Positions 7,183 through 14,024 of a stretch of DNA of 14,154 nt are shown here, piece after piece; positions within the stretch are counted from its first letter, which is position 1, and the number at the start of each line of letters is the position of its first letter. Under the pieces are notes generated by a model, which saw only the letters and a program-made list of their open reading frames with translations, was not told the origin of the DNA and searched no databases. The position numbers and the translations under genes were made by a program. Origin of the DNA: UMGS902 sp045580835 (GTDB taxonomy: Bacteria; Bacillota; Clostridia; Oscillospirales; CAG-272); the NCBI GenBank assembly GCA_045580835.1, contig JAZNOM010000084.1, positions 1 to 14,154 of the forward strand, read 5' to 3'.

Positions 7183-8985
7183 TTATTTTTCCAATAACCA
7201 AACGTTCATTTCGCTTGTGCCGCGATTGGCAAAAGCATAGTAAGGAATAAGCGTAAGCGGCATCTCTGCCCAAGTATCCTCTGCCGCAAAATAAAGCTCA
7301 TCACTCTCGGGGAGCTGATATGCGGTCGTATGTATCGTCGGAAGAAGGAACTCGGAGTCCTTTATCTCAAAATTACCATTTTTGTCGATGCGGATGTTGC
7401 GCGTGTCCTTGCCATTGTCAACACCCTCTGCGCAGTAAACGATGGGACCGCGCATTACCGCAACACGACCTGCATTGTCATGAACGCGGCGGTTTGCACG
7501 AATAACGGTTACGGGCATATCAAAGTCGATATTCACCGTGCCGCAACCCTTGGAAATAACGGCGTAACCGTTTTCCATAACGTACTCGCAGTCAATATCA
7601 AATTTGCGGCACCAACCGGGAATACGAAGCGCAAGCTTTCTGCCGTTTGTATTGAACTTTATCTTAACGCTTCCGTTTTTCGGATACTCGGTAGTCTGTT
7701 CAACGGAAATTCCGTTTTCGTTTGCAACGGAGTTTACGTAATGGTGTACGTACAAAACCTCATCGTCATAACTGTAAAGGTAATTTCCGATGCTTGAAAT
7801 AAGTCTGATGATATTGGGCGGACAGCATGAGCAACTGAACACTTCTTTTCTCTCTGTTGAGGCAAAGCGTTCACTGCGCTTTGCTGCGCTGTATACGTTG
7901 TTGAAATCGGGATCCATCTCAAGCGGATTATCATAGAAAAACGCTTTGCCGTCCATGGATACGCCCGATAAAAATCCGTTATACAAAACTCGTTCTACCG
8001 CATCCGCGTATTTTGAGTTTTTATCAAGCTTGAACATTCTCTTGCCGAAAAGCGCAAGCGCATACGAAGCGCAGGTCTCGGCATAGGCGGTGCGGTTTGG
8101 CAGATGATAGTCGGCTGTATATGCCTCGCCAATGTGAGTGGAGCCGGATGCACCGGTTATATACATTCTCTTGTTTACAAGATTGTCAAAAACTCGCTTG
8201 CATGCATCGGCAAGCTCCTTGTCGCCGCGCAACGCGGCAACATCTGCGGCCGCGGAATAGAGATAGAGGGCACGCACACTGTGACCGTCAATTGTAGTGC
8301 GGTCCTTAAGCGGCATATCGTCCTGATTGTACTTTGGTGCGGTAGTTTCTCCTACATTCTCGGAATACTTTCCGTGCTCATCAATAAAATACTCGGCAAG
8401 CTCGAAATAGCGTTTTTCGCCGGTTGCGGCATAAAGCTTTACAAGCGCAAGCTCAATTTCGGGATGGCCGGGGGTTATAAACGCCGCACTTTTTTCGATT
8501 TTAAACACCTTTTCAATATAGTCGGCGTACTTACACATAGCTTTAAGAAATCTGTCGTTGCCTGTGGCATCGCGGTGTGCAATAGCCGCTTCAATAAGGT
8601 GTCCCGCGCAATAAAGCTCGTGCTGACTGCGAATTTTAAACCGTTTTTCCTGCTCGGTCACGAGAAAATGCGAGTTAAAATATCCGTTTTCATCGGCATT
8701 TGAAATTATATCGTCAACAGCAGCTTCAACCTTTTTCAAAAGTTCGTTGTTCTTCTCTTTTTGGAGGATGTACGCCGCGCCCTCAAGCCATTTTGCGACA
8801 TCCGAATCCCAGAAAATATGAGGGGTATATTCTTCGGTCAAAGGCTTGCATTTAAGCGCGTCAAAACGGTGTGTATCTCTAAAGCGGTCGTAAACCGCAT
8901 CAACAGTTACGTTTTTCACCATATCCTGCTTTGTTTTCCAAAATCCGCTGTTTATATTAACATGCGAAAATCCTATATTTTTCAT
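7183..8985 (-). CDS. Cytosolic GH127 beta-L-arabinofuranosidase-like glycosidase
   Basis: A 600-residue single-domain GH127/DUF1680 protein with no signal peptide or membrane segment, so probably cytosolic. Family segments are HELYCAGHLIEAAIAH (122-137), TPGHPEIELALVKL (171-184), GEAY (286-289), YAETCA (301-306) and CCPPN (387-391). Mapped on HypBA1, these give acid/base E287, zinc ligands E303, C305 and C388, and nucleophile C387, all intact. The likely reaction is removal of beta-L-arabinofuranose from imported oligosaccharides; exact linkage is unknown because GH127 also contains enzymes for other pectin-derived sugars. The ATG at 8983-8985 has AGGAG 8 nt upstream. It is the promoter-proximal gene of the operon, about 89 nt from the predicted start site and divergent from an AraC-type regulator. 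It shares catalytic motifs but not accessory domains with the secreted partner, suggesting outside/inside division of labour. Confidence 0.92.
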   Translation of the reverse strand: MKNIGFSHVNINSGFWKTKQDMVKNVTVDAVYDRFRDTHRFDALKCKPLTEEYTPHIFWDSDVAKWLEGAAYILQKEKNNELLKKVEAAVDDIISNADENGYFNSHFLVTEQEKRFKIRSQHELYCAGHLIEAAIAHRDATGNDRFLKAMCKYADYIEKVFKIEKSAAFITPGHPEIELALVKLYAATGEKRYFELAEYFIDEHGKYSENVGETTAPKYNQDDMPLKDRTTIDGHSVRALYLYSAAADVAALRGDKELADACKRVFDNLVNKRMYITGASGSTHIGEAYTADYHLPNRTAYAETCASYALALFGKRMFKLDKNSKYADAVERVLYNGFLSGVSMDGKAFFYDNPLEMDPDFNNVYSAAKRSERFASTERKEVFSCSCCPPNIIRLISSIGNYLYSYDDEVLYVHHYVNSVANENGISVEQTTEYPKNGSVKIKFNTNGRKLALRIPGWCRKFDIDCEYVMENGYAVISKGCGTVNIDFDMPVTVIRANRRVHDNAGRVAVMRGPIVYCAEGVDNGKDTRNIRIDKNGNFEIKDSEFLLPTIHTTAYQLPESDELYFAAEDTWAEMPLTLIPYYAFANRGTSEMNVWLLEK

Positions 8986-9011
8986 AATGCATCTCCTGTT
9001 GCCCGAAGTAC

Positions 9012-9040
9012 TTGAATTTTGAGCTATTTTGTAATATAAT
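9012..9040 (+). promoter_or_regulatory. Promoter of the AraC-type regulator gene
   Basis: TTGAAT (9012-9017) and TATAAT (9035-9040) have 17-bp spacing. The start site would be near 9047, with a leader of about 97 nt. The -35 box lies only 26 bp from the start codon of the divergent glycosidase gene, so the predicted leader of that gene covers this promoter. Confidence 0.6.
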
Positions 9041-9080
9041 TATTGTATAAAATATCAAATTTATATAACTTTTCAATACA

Positions 9081-9109
9081 ATTATAGTATTTTTACACAT
9101 TTCATTCAA
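9081..9109 (-). promoter_or_regulatory. Promoter of the GH127 operon
   Basis: On the minus strand TTGAAT (9104-9109) and TATAAT (9081-9086) have 17-bp spacing, the same hexamers as the opposing promoter. The start would be near 9074. The region just upstream of this -35 (9110-9143) is where an AraC-family activator would be expected to bind, but no convincing direct repeat was seen there. Confidence 0.6.
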
Positions 9110-9143
9110 TACTAAAAACTGATAAATACGGAGAAAATCAGAC

Positions 9144-9923
9144 ATGTTAACTTTCGACAATACGAATTTTTCTTTCCTTTCCGTCGGCGAACTTTCTACT
9201 GACAAGCCGTATATCCACATGAAAAGAGTTATGAAAAGTTTTGAGGTTGTTTTTGTGACAAACGGTATTCTTTATATGGAAGAGGACGGGATTCAGTATG
9301 AGCTTACGCCAAATCAGATTCTTGTTTTAGAGCCGGACAAACTTCACCGCGGATATAAAATCCACGAAGGCGGCACGGCTTTTTATTGGTTTCACTACAA
9401 AACCGACAGCCTACCCATTCCGTTTAAAACTTATACCGGCAATGAATATCACGAAGCAAAGCTTCTTTTAAAAAAGCTTTTGCATGTCTCAAATACTCCG
9501 TCATATTCGGTCTACGCACGCGATGCTCTTGCGCTCAGTGTCTACGAGGAACTGAAAAAAATCATGAAAGAAGATGCTTTTTTCAAGCCGGCAATCAAGA
9601 AGATTACCGAATATGTCAGAGGCAATATCAAAAGCAACATTACTGTGGCATCGGTTGCGGCGACACTTGGCTACAACCCCGACTATCTCAGCAAAGCGTT
9701 TTGCAAAGCGACCGGTATTACTCTGAAAAAATATATCATAGATGCGCGGCTCAACGCAGCAAAAGACTATCTGCACACCTCAAATCTTTCGGTAAAGCAG
9801 ATTGCATACGAGCTTGGGTTTGATGACGAAACTCTGTTTATAAAATTTTTTACATATCACGAAAAGCTCAGCCCCACTGCGTACAGAAACAAGTATTTCA
9901 ATACGTACATACTTAACAAGTAA
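9144..9923 (+). CDS. AraC-family transcriptional regulator
   Basis: A 259-residue DNA-binding regulator. The N-terminal half (about 1-130) reads as a cupin-type sugar-sensing domain, with the segment YELTPNQILVLEPDKLHRG (52-70) typical of the AraC_binding fold. The C-terminal 100 residues carry the two AraC helix-turn-helix motifs: NITVASVAATLGYNPDYLSKAF (165-186) and LSVKQIAYELGFDDETLFIKFF (215-236). The family P-x-x-Y/F-R signature appears as SPTAYRNKY (243-251). The ATG at 9144 is preceded by GGAG at 10 nt. It is divergent from the two-gene GH127 operon and is most simply its regulator, sensing an arabinose-containing inducer. That function is inferred from position only. Confidence 0.92.
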   Translation: MLTFDNTNFSFLSVGELSTDKPYIHMKRVMKSFEVVFVTNGILYMEEDGIQYELTPNQILVLEPDKLHRGYKIHEGGTAFYWFHYKTDSLPIPFKTYTGNEYHEAKLLLKKLLHVSNTPSYSVYARDALALSVYEELKKIMKEDAFFKPAIKKITEYVRGNIKSNITVASVAATLGYNPDYLSKAFCKATGITLKKYIIDARLNAAKDYLHTSNLSVKQIAYELGFDDETLFIKFFTYHEKLSPTAYRNKYFNTYILNK

Positions 9924-9928
9924 CTGGA

Positions 9929-9957
9929 TTGACAAAACGCGGCTTTGGGAGTACAAT
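9929..9957 (+). promoter_or_regulatory. Promoter of the DUF5662-like gene
   Basis: Consensus TTGACA (9929-9934) and TACAAT (9952-9957) have 17-bp spacing and begin 6 bp after the regulator stop codon. This separates the downstream gene from the AraC regulator and predicts strong constitutive transcription. Confidence 0.8.
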
Positions 9958-9985
9958 ATATAAAGAACATTTTGCGAGGTAAACC

Positions 9986-10528
9986 ATGAGTTTCAAAGGC
10001 GCGTTAGGACATTTTAAAACTATTACAAAGCACCGCCACGCGGTCATCAGGCACTGTGCAAAGGCGGGCATACTCCGGCAGGGGCTTTTTCACGATATGT
10101 CAAAGTATTCGCCGACTGAATTTATACCGGGCGCACGCTTTTATGTAGGCACGCGCAGCCCTAACGAGCTTGAGCGAGAAAAGCAGGGCTATTCCCTTGC
10201 GTGGATTCACCATAAAGGACGCAATCGCCATCATTTTGAATACTGGACCGACTACAACCCAAAAACAAAAACGATGGAGCCTGTAAAAATGCCGCTGCGC
10301 TTTGTTATGGAAATGGTTTGCGACCGTATTGCCGCAAGCAAAATCTATCAAGGCGAAAACTATACCGACTCTCATCCGCTTGAATACTTCATGCGCGGCA
10401 AAGGTACAAGAAAACTTCATCCCGAGACCTCCGACCTTGTAGAAAAACTGCTCACGCTCCTTGCAGAGCACGGCGAAGAGGTCACCTTTGCTTGTATGAA
10501 AGAATTACTTAAAGAAAAAAACTATTAA
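9986..10528 (+). CDS. DUF5662-like protein, function unknown
   Basis: A 180-residue soluble protein without signal peptide or membrane segment. It resembles the uncharacterised DUF5662 family of Firmicutes. Conserved-looking polar motifs are QGLFHDMSKYSPTEF (32-46), a WIHHKGRNRHHFEYW block (73-87) and MVCDRIAASKIY (around 110-121). The HD, HH and HH clusters suggest a metal-binding helical fold, perhaps related to HD-type hydrolases, but that is a suggestion only. The ATG at 9986 follows GAGGT at 5 nt. It has its own consensus promoter and its own terminator, so it is monocistronic. No link to the sugar genes is visible. Confidence 0.75.
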   Translation: MSFKGALGHFKTITKHRHAVIRHCAKAGILRQGLFHDMSKYSPTEFIPGARFYVGTRSPNELEREKQGYSLAWIHHKGRNRHHFEYWTDYNPKTKTMEPVKMPLRFVMEMVCDRIAASKIYQGENYTDSHPLEYFMRGKGTRKLHPETSDLVEKLLTLLAEHGEEVTFACMKELLKEKNY

Positions 10529-10553
10529 AAAAGACGGCTTACGCCGTCTTTTT
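10528..10553 (+). terminator. Terminator of the DUF5662-like gene
   Basis: AAAAAGACGGC (10528-10538) pairs perfectly with GCCGTCTTTTT (10543-10553) around a TTAC loop. It starts at the last base of the stop codon. The T-run follows on the + strand; the A-run allows bidirectional use. Confidence 0.9.
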
Positions 10554-10585
10554 GTTAATAAAATAAATTATTGTTTATGAGCAAT

Positions 10586-10715
10586 AAGCGAAAATGATTA
10601 TCAACACTGTAGGGGCGATTATTAATCGCCCGAAAAGCCGCCATTAGATGTTTTACAAACGGGCGAATGATATTCGCCCCTACGGATTTGTGCGTTCCAA
10701 TTTACTCCGCTAAAC
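10586..10715 (+). repeat. 130-bp double-hairpin interspersed repeat, copy 1
   Basis: The core 10609-10683 begins GTAGGGGCGA and ends TCGCCCCTAC, a 10-bp terminal inverted repeat. Each end is also a hairpin: GGGCGATT/AATCGCCC (10613-10631) and GGGCGAAT/ATTCGCCC (10661-10679), both 8-bp stems with 3-nt loops. The second copy at 14025-14154 is inverted and matches 128 of 130 bases. It lies between convergent genes: the DUF5662-like terminator is on one side, and the mecA-like stop codon is 6 bp from the other end. It encodes no protein and resembles a MITE or REP/BIME-type element. Confidence 0.88.
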
Positions 10716-10721
10716 ATCAAT

Positions 10722-11237
10722 TTATCGCAGATTCGCCATTTGCTCGACCGCATTTTCGCAAATCTTTTTTGTATGCTCCGAAAGATAAGCCGCGCAGTAG
10801 TCAAGCCTTGTACCAAGCTCGTCAAGATACACAACGCCGCCCTCGGTACAAAGCACAAGATAAAACCGCCCGTCATCTCCTGCAAAAAGGCGGCTTTCGC
10901 CTCTAAAAGCACAGTTGCGTATCCGCGCGCACGCGCGTATCAGCATGTCGCCGCTGTCAAATCTGTATAAAACGGGTTCCTTGCCCTTTTGCGACTCCTC
11001 ACGCGAAACAAAAAGCTCGCATCCGCCCGACATGCACCGAAACGCCCTTATGTAAAGATTTTCGCGCACTGCCTCAAACCCAAGCGTTCGCTTTGCCTCG
11101 TCAAGTATAGTCCATATAACACGCCGCGTTTGCGCATTGGAGTAGTCAAACTCGTCAAATTCGATATCAAAAAACTCCATGTCCTCTCGCGTAAGGCAGA
11201 CCTTTAGGGCGCCTTCAGAAATCTTCAAAAGTTCCAT
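10722..11237 (-). CDS. MecA-like adaptor protein
   Basis: A 171-residue protein resembling MecA/YpbH adaptors, which deliver substrates such as ComK to the ClpC-ClpP protease in Firmicutes. The N-terminal part (MELLKISEGALKVCLTREDM, 1-20) and the acidic segment DIEFDEFDYSN (24-34) look like the clostridial MecA N-domain, followed by a WTILDEAKRTLGF helix (42-54). The C-terminal half (about 88-171) carries FDSGDMLIRACARI and a GRFYLVL strand as in the ClpC-binding domain. It is shorter than the roughly 220 residues of Bacillus MecA, mainly through a short linker. The chosen ATG (11235-11237) has AAGGA 12 nt upstream; an in-frame TTG four codons earlier abuts that site and is unlikely. It is divergent from the small membrane protein gene. 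Confidence 0.75.
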   Translation of the reverse strand: MELLKISEGALKVCLTREDMEFFDIEFDEFDYSNAQTRRVIWTILDEAKRTLGFEAVRENLYIRAFRCMSGGCELFVSREESQKGKEPVLYRFDSGDMLIRACARIRNCAFRGESRLFAGDDGRFYLVLCTEGGVVYLDELGTRLDYCAAYLSEHTKKICENAVEQMANLR

Positions 11238-11279
11238 AGTTGCGACCAATCCTTTCTGTTTCGGTTCGTACTAATAACC

Positions 11280-11307
11280 ATTATATTTAAAAGAAGCAAA
11301 AATGTAA
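11280..11307 (-). promoter_or_regulatory. Candidate promoter of the mecA-like gene
   Basis: On the minus strand TATAAT (11280-11285) has a possible -35, TTACAT, at 11302-11307 with 16-bp spacing. The -10 is perfect and the -35 weak. The -35 overlaps a perfect inverted repeat at 11296-11323. Confidence 0.5.
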
Positions 11308-11323
11308 CCCCTAACATTTTTGC
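11296..11323. promoter_or_regulatory. Perfect 10-bp inverted repeat, possible operator
   Basis: GCAAAAATGT (11296-11305) and ACATTTTTGC (11314-11323) are exact reverse complements separated by 8 bp. The repeat covers the presumed -35 of the mecA-like gene and lies about 95 bp upstream of the small membrane protein gene. No T-tract follows on either strand, so a terminator is unlikely. Confidence 0.5.
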
Positions 11324-11418
11324 AAATGTGGAAGAAACCTCCGCGAGTAGCTTTTTTGCGTTGCAAATTGAATATATTTGGTACACATGGAAAAAATATT
11401 TCTAAAGGAGATGATGAA

Positions 11419-11676
11419 ATGCGCGGGTGCGAAAGACGAATTATTATGCTAAAAGGCACCGACTCGGAGATTTTTGACGAGGCGTACTTTCTTTTGCGCA
11501 GAGATTTTAAAAACCAGGAAAGCGAAGCGGAAATTGTTGACGAGGCGCACAGAATAGTATCGCTGAACACCACCAAGCGGCGAAAACGGGCGTTTTTAAA
11601 AAAAGAAATGCTGCTTTTTGCCGCAGGAATAGCCCTCGGTGCGGCGACAGCGATAATTCTTGCAATAATTTTTTAG
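11419..11676 (+). CDS. Small tail-anchored membrane protein, function unknown
   Basis: An 85-residue protein that I do not recognise. The first 50 residues are charged and helical-looking, with acidic stretches such as TDSEIFDEAY (14-23) and QESEAEIVDEAH (33-44). A strongly basic segment follows (TKRRKRAFLKK, 52-62), then a single hydrophobic helix (64-85) with GxxLGAAT, ending the protein. The basic flank predicts a cytoplasmic N-domain anchored by its tail. The ATG at 11419 has AAAGGAG 8 nt upstream; reading further upstream would use an ATG at 11320 without a ribosome binding site. It precedes the RNase J gene, which has its own promoter starting 4 bp after this stop, so co-function is possible but not shown. 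Confidence 0.75.
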   Translation: MRGCERRIIMLKGTDSEIFDEAYFLLRRDFKNQESEAEIVDEAHRIVSLNTTKRRKRAFLKKEMLLFAAGIALGAATAIILAIIF

Positions 11677-11679
11677 CTA

Positions 11680-11708
11680 TTGCAAAATAACTTGCGACAG
11701 TGTATAAT
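11680..11708 (+). promoter_or_regulatory. Promoter of the RNase J-Dabb operon
   Basis: TTGCAA (11680-11685) and TATAAT (11703-11708) have 17-bp spacing. The start would be near 11715, leaving an untranslated leader of about 123 nt. An alternative closer -35-like TTGCGA lies at 11692-11697, with poor spacing. Confidence 0.7.
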
Positions 11709-11793
11709 ATATTTAACTTGTGTGTGCGTTACAATTCTGCAAAAAGCCCGCCTGTGCGTTCCGCGGTAAACTTTGAGCAGATTTATACCTTAT

Positions 11794-11819
11794 AACTGCC
11801 CTAGGACAGTTTTATTTTC
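11794..11819 (+). promoter_or_regulatory. Leader hairpin with T-tract before RNase J
   Basis: AACTG (11794-11798) and CAGTT (11807-11811) bracket an imperfect CCCTAGGA centre, so 16 of 18 bases are symmetric. TTTATTTT follows. It resembles a weak attenuator or a protein-binding palindrome, 26 nt before the RNase J start codon. The stem is short and contains a C/A mismatch. Confidence 0.4.
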
Positions 11820-11837
11820 ATGCAAAAAGGAGAGTTT

Positions 11838-13661
11838 ATGGCAGAAAATCAGAAAAAAGAATATAAAGCCCCCTCTGCAAAGCCAAATAAGCGTAAGAAA
11901 AAGGTGCTTCCAAAGGCAGATGCGGCTCCTGCACCGAAGGCAGAAGCGCCAAAGCCAAAGCGCCGTTATTATAAAAAGAAGAAAAAGGCCGCGCCCGAAA
12001 TCAATTCAAAAATTCGTATCGCCTCGCTTGGCGGACTTCACGAAATCGGCAAGAATATGACGATGATTGAGTACGAGGACGACATTATCGTTATCGACTG
12101 CGGCATCGCCTTTCCCGATGAGGATATGCTCGGCATCGACCTCGTCACCCCCGATATCTCATACCTTGAGAAAAACGCGGATAAGGTTCGCGCGATTCTC
12201 CTCACTCACGGACACGAGGACCATATCGGCTCGCTGCCGTACGTGCTTCGCACCATCAACCCCGACATTTACGGCACAAAGCTCACTGTCGGAATCGTTG
12301 AGCGCAAGCTTGAGGAGCATCGCCTGCCCGAAAAGCCGAAGCTTCACGCCGTAGAAGCGGGTGACACGATAAAGGTCGGAAATCTCACCGCCGAGTTTGT
12401 GAGAGTTAACCACTCAATCGCAGATGCCTGCGCAATTGCAATCCGCACGCCGCTCGGCACGCTTTTCCACACGGGCGACTTCAAGCTTGACATGACACCA
12501 ATCGACGGCAAGATGATGGACATTACACGCATCGGCGAGATTGGCAACGAGGGAGTTTTGCTACTCATGTGCGAGTCAACAAACGCAGAACGCCCAGGAT
12601 TTACGCCGTCGGAAAAAATCGTTGGCAAGTCACTTCGCGATATTTTCTTTAAAAACGACGACAAGCGCATAGTTATCGCAACATTTTCGTCAAACGTGCA
12701 TCGCGTGCAGCAGATAATTTCGCTTTCGGCGGAGCATGGGCGCAAAGTAGCCGTGCTTGGTCGAAGCATGGTTAATATTATCGAGGCTGCAAGCGCGCTT
12801 GGATATATGAAAGTACCCGAGGGTATTCTGATTGACATTAAAGACGTCAACCGCTATCCCGAAAACAAGGTGACGCTTGTTACTACGGGCAGTCAGGGCG
12901 AGCCGATGAGCGCACTTTATCGCCTTGCCTTCGGTGCGCATGACCGCATTACGCTTGGTCAGCGCGACCTCGTCGTTATCAGCGCAACCGCCATCCCCGG
13001 CAACGAAAAATCCGTCGGCAAGATTATAAATGCACTTATTGCCAACAATGTTTCGGTTATGCACGACCCCGAAACCGACGTGCATGTTTCAGGTCACGCC
13101 TGCCGCGAGGAGCTTAAGCTTATGCACGCGCTGACAAAGCCAAAATATTTTATGCCCGTTCACGGCGAACTGCGACACCTTGACGCACACCGTCACCTCG
13201 CGCTTGAAATGGGTACGCCGGACGAAAACATCTTCGTTTCGGACATCGGCAAGGTGCTTGAAATCGACCGCCACGGCGCGCGCTTTAACGGCAGCGTTCC
13301 GTCGGGCAAGGTGCTGATTGACGGCATCGGCGTCGGCGACGTCGGAAACATTGTGCTACGCGACCGCAAGCACCTCTCGCAGGACGGTCTTATCGTGGTT
13401 GTTGCCGCGGTTGATATGACCGATGGCTTTGTGGTTTCGGGTCCCGACATTATCTCGCGCGGATTTGTCTATGTGCGCGAAAGCGAAGAGCTGATGGAAG
13501 AAATGAAGAAAATTTCGCTTGACGCTATTGAAAAATGCATTACCTCGCGCCGCACCGATTGGATGGAGATTAAAAACACGGTGCGCGACAGCCTCGCCAG
13601 ATTTATTTATCAAAAAACACATCGCAAGCCTATGATTTTGCCTGTGATAATGAACATTTAG
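11838..13661 (+). CDS. rnj: Ribonuclease J (metallo-beta-lactamase/beta-CASP RNase)
   Basis: A 607-residue RNase J, the cytosolic 5'-3' exo- and endoribonuclease of mRNA decay and rRNA maturation in Firmicutes. After a basic Lys/Ala/Pro-rich extension (about 1-56) come the metallo-beta-lactamase core with LGGLHEIGKNM (64-74) and the zinc motif HGHEDH (124-129), further ligands at H192 and D214 (GDFK), the beta-CASP region (about 260-400), the returning HVSGHA and PVHGE motifs (416-444), and a C-terminal domain ending TSRRTDWMEIKN onward. All catalytic motifs are intact. The ATG at 11838 has an AAGGAGAG ribosome binding site; the ATG at 11820 lies in front of that site in the same frame and is rejected. 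The leader may be regulated by a hairpin. A Dabb gene follows after 19 nt. J1 versus J2 cannot be told from this window. Confidence 0.96.
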   Translation: MAENQKKEYKAPSAKPNKRKKKVLPKADAAPAPKAEAPKPKRRYYKKKKKAAPEINSKIRIASLGGLHEIGKNMTMIEYEDDIIVIDCGIAFPDEDMLGIDLVTPDISYLEKNADKVRAILLTHGHEDHIGSLPYVLRTINPDIYGTKLTVGIVERKLEEHRLPEKPKLHAVEAGDTIKVGNLTAEFVRVNHSIADACAIAIRTPLGTLFHTGDFKLDMTPIDGKMMDITRIGEIGNEGVLLLMCESTNAERPGFTPSEKIVGKSLRDIFFKNDDKRIVIATFSSNVHRVQQIISLSAEHGRKVAVLGRSMVNIIEAASALGYMKVPEGILIDIKDVNRYPENKVTLVTTGSQGEPMSALYRLAFGAHDRITLGQRDLVVISATAIPGNEKSVGKIINALIANNVSVMHDPETDVHVSGHACREELKLMHALTKPKYFMPVHGELRHLDAHRHLALEMGTPDENIFVSDIGKVLEIDRHGARFNGSVPSGKVLIDGIGVGDVGNIVLRDRKHLSQDGLIVVVAAVDMTDGFVVSGPDIISRGFVYVRESEELMEEMKKISLDAIEKCITSRRTDWMEIKNTVRDSLARFIYQKTHRKPMILPVIMNI

Positions 13662-13680
13662 ACATCAAAGGAGAACAAAA

Positions 13681-13980
13681 ATGGTTAGACACGTACTTAT
13701 TTGGCAGTTTAAGGACGAAATGACAGCGGACGAAAAGGCTGCTGCCGCAAAGAAAATCAAGAGTGAGCTTGAGGCGCTTGTAGGCGTTGTTCCCGGACTC
13801 AAGTCGCTTACCGTTGCGATAAATCCCATGGCATCCAGCAACGCTGACCTCTATCTTGACAGCGTTATGGAAACCCCTGCGGACTACGACGTTTACAAGG
13901 ACCACCCTGCACACGTTGCAGCCGCAACCTATGTAAGAAGCGTAGTAAAGTCACGCGTTTGCATGGACTATGAGTTTTAA
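13681..13980 (+). CDS. Dabb family (stress-responsive alpha/beta barrel) protein
   Basis: A 99-residue protein matching the whole dimeric alpha/beta-barrel (Dabb) family. It opens MVRHVLIWQFKDEMTADE, has the central VPGLKSLTVAIN strand region (42-53), and closes with DVYKDHPAHVAAATYV and SRVCMDYEF. Such small ferredoxin-like proteins dimerise; biochemical roles vary and most bacterial members are uncharacterised. AAAGGAG lies 8 nt before the ATG. It follows RNase J by 19 nt with no terminator between, so it is co-transcribed, and a strong terminator follows. Whether the pairing with RNase J has meaning is unknown. Confidence 0.9.
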   Translation: MVRHVLIWQFKDEMTADEKAAAAKKIKSELEALVGVVPGLKSLTVAINPMASSNADLYLDSVMETPADYDVYKDHPAHVAAATYVRSVVKSRVCMDYEF

Positions 13981-13983
13981 ATA

Positions 13984-14009
13984 AAAAAGGAGCCGTAAGG
14001 CTCCTTTTT
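13984..14009 (+). terminator. Terminator of the RNase J-Dabb operon
   Basis: AAAAAGGAGCC (13984-13994) pairs perfectly with GGCTCCTTTTT (13999-14009) around a GTAA loop, 3 nt after the Dabb stop codon. Confidence 0.92.
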
Positions 14010-14024
14010 GTATGGTAAATTAAA

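Noticed and set aside
8104..8703. 199-residue + strand reading frame within the cytosolic GH127 gene
   Set aside because: Antisense shadow of the conserved catalytic region; no supporting start signal.
9042..9082. ATTGTAT (9042-9048) / ATACAAT (9076-9082) inverted repeat as an AraC operator
   Set aside because: Seven-base arms in very AT-rich DNA with 27 bp between are likely by chance, and AraC-family sites are usually direct repeats.
10586..10715. CRISPR or IS element at the GC-rich hairpin repeat
   Set aside because: Only two hairpins with different arms per copy, no regular spacer array, and no transposase frame within the element.
10622..10912. Reading frame spanning the 130-bp repeat and the end of the mecA-like gene
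   Set aside because: It overlaps the repeat hairpins and the real mecA-like frame, without start signals or family match.
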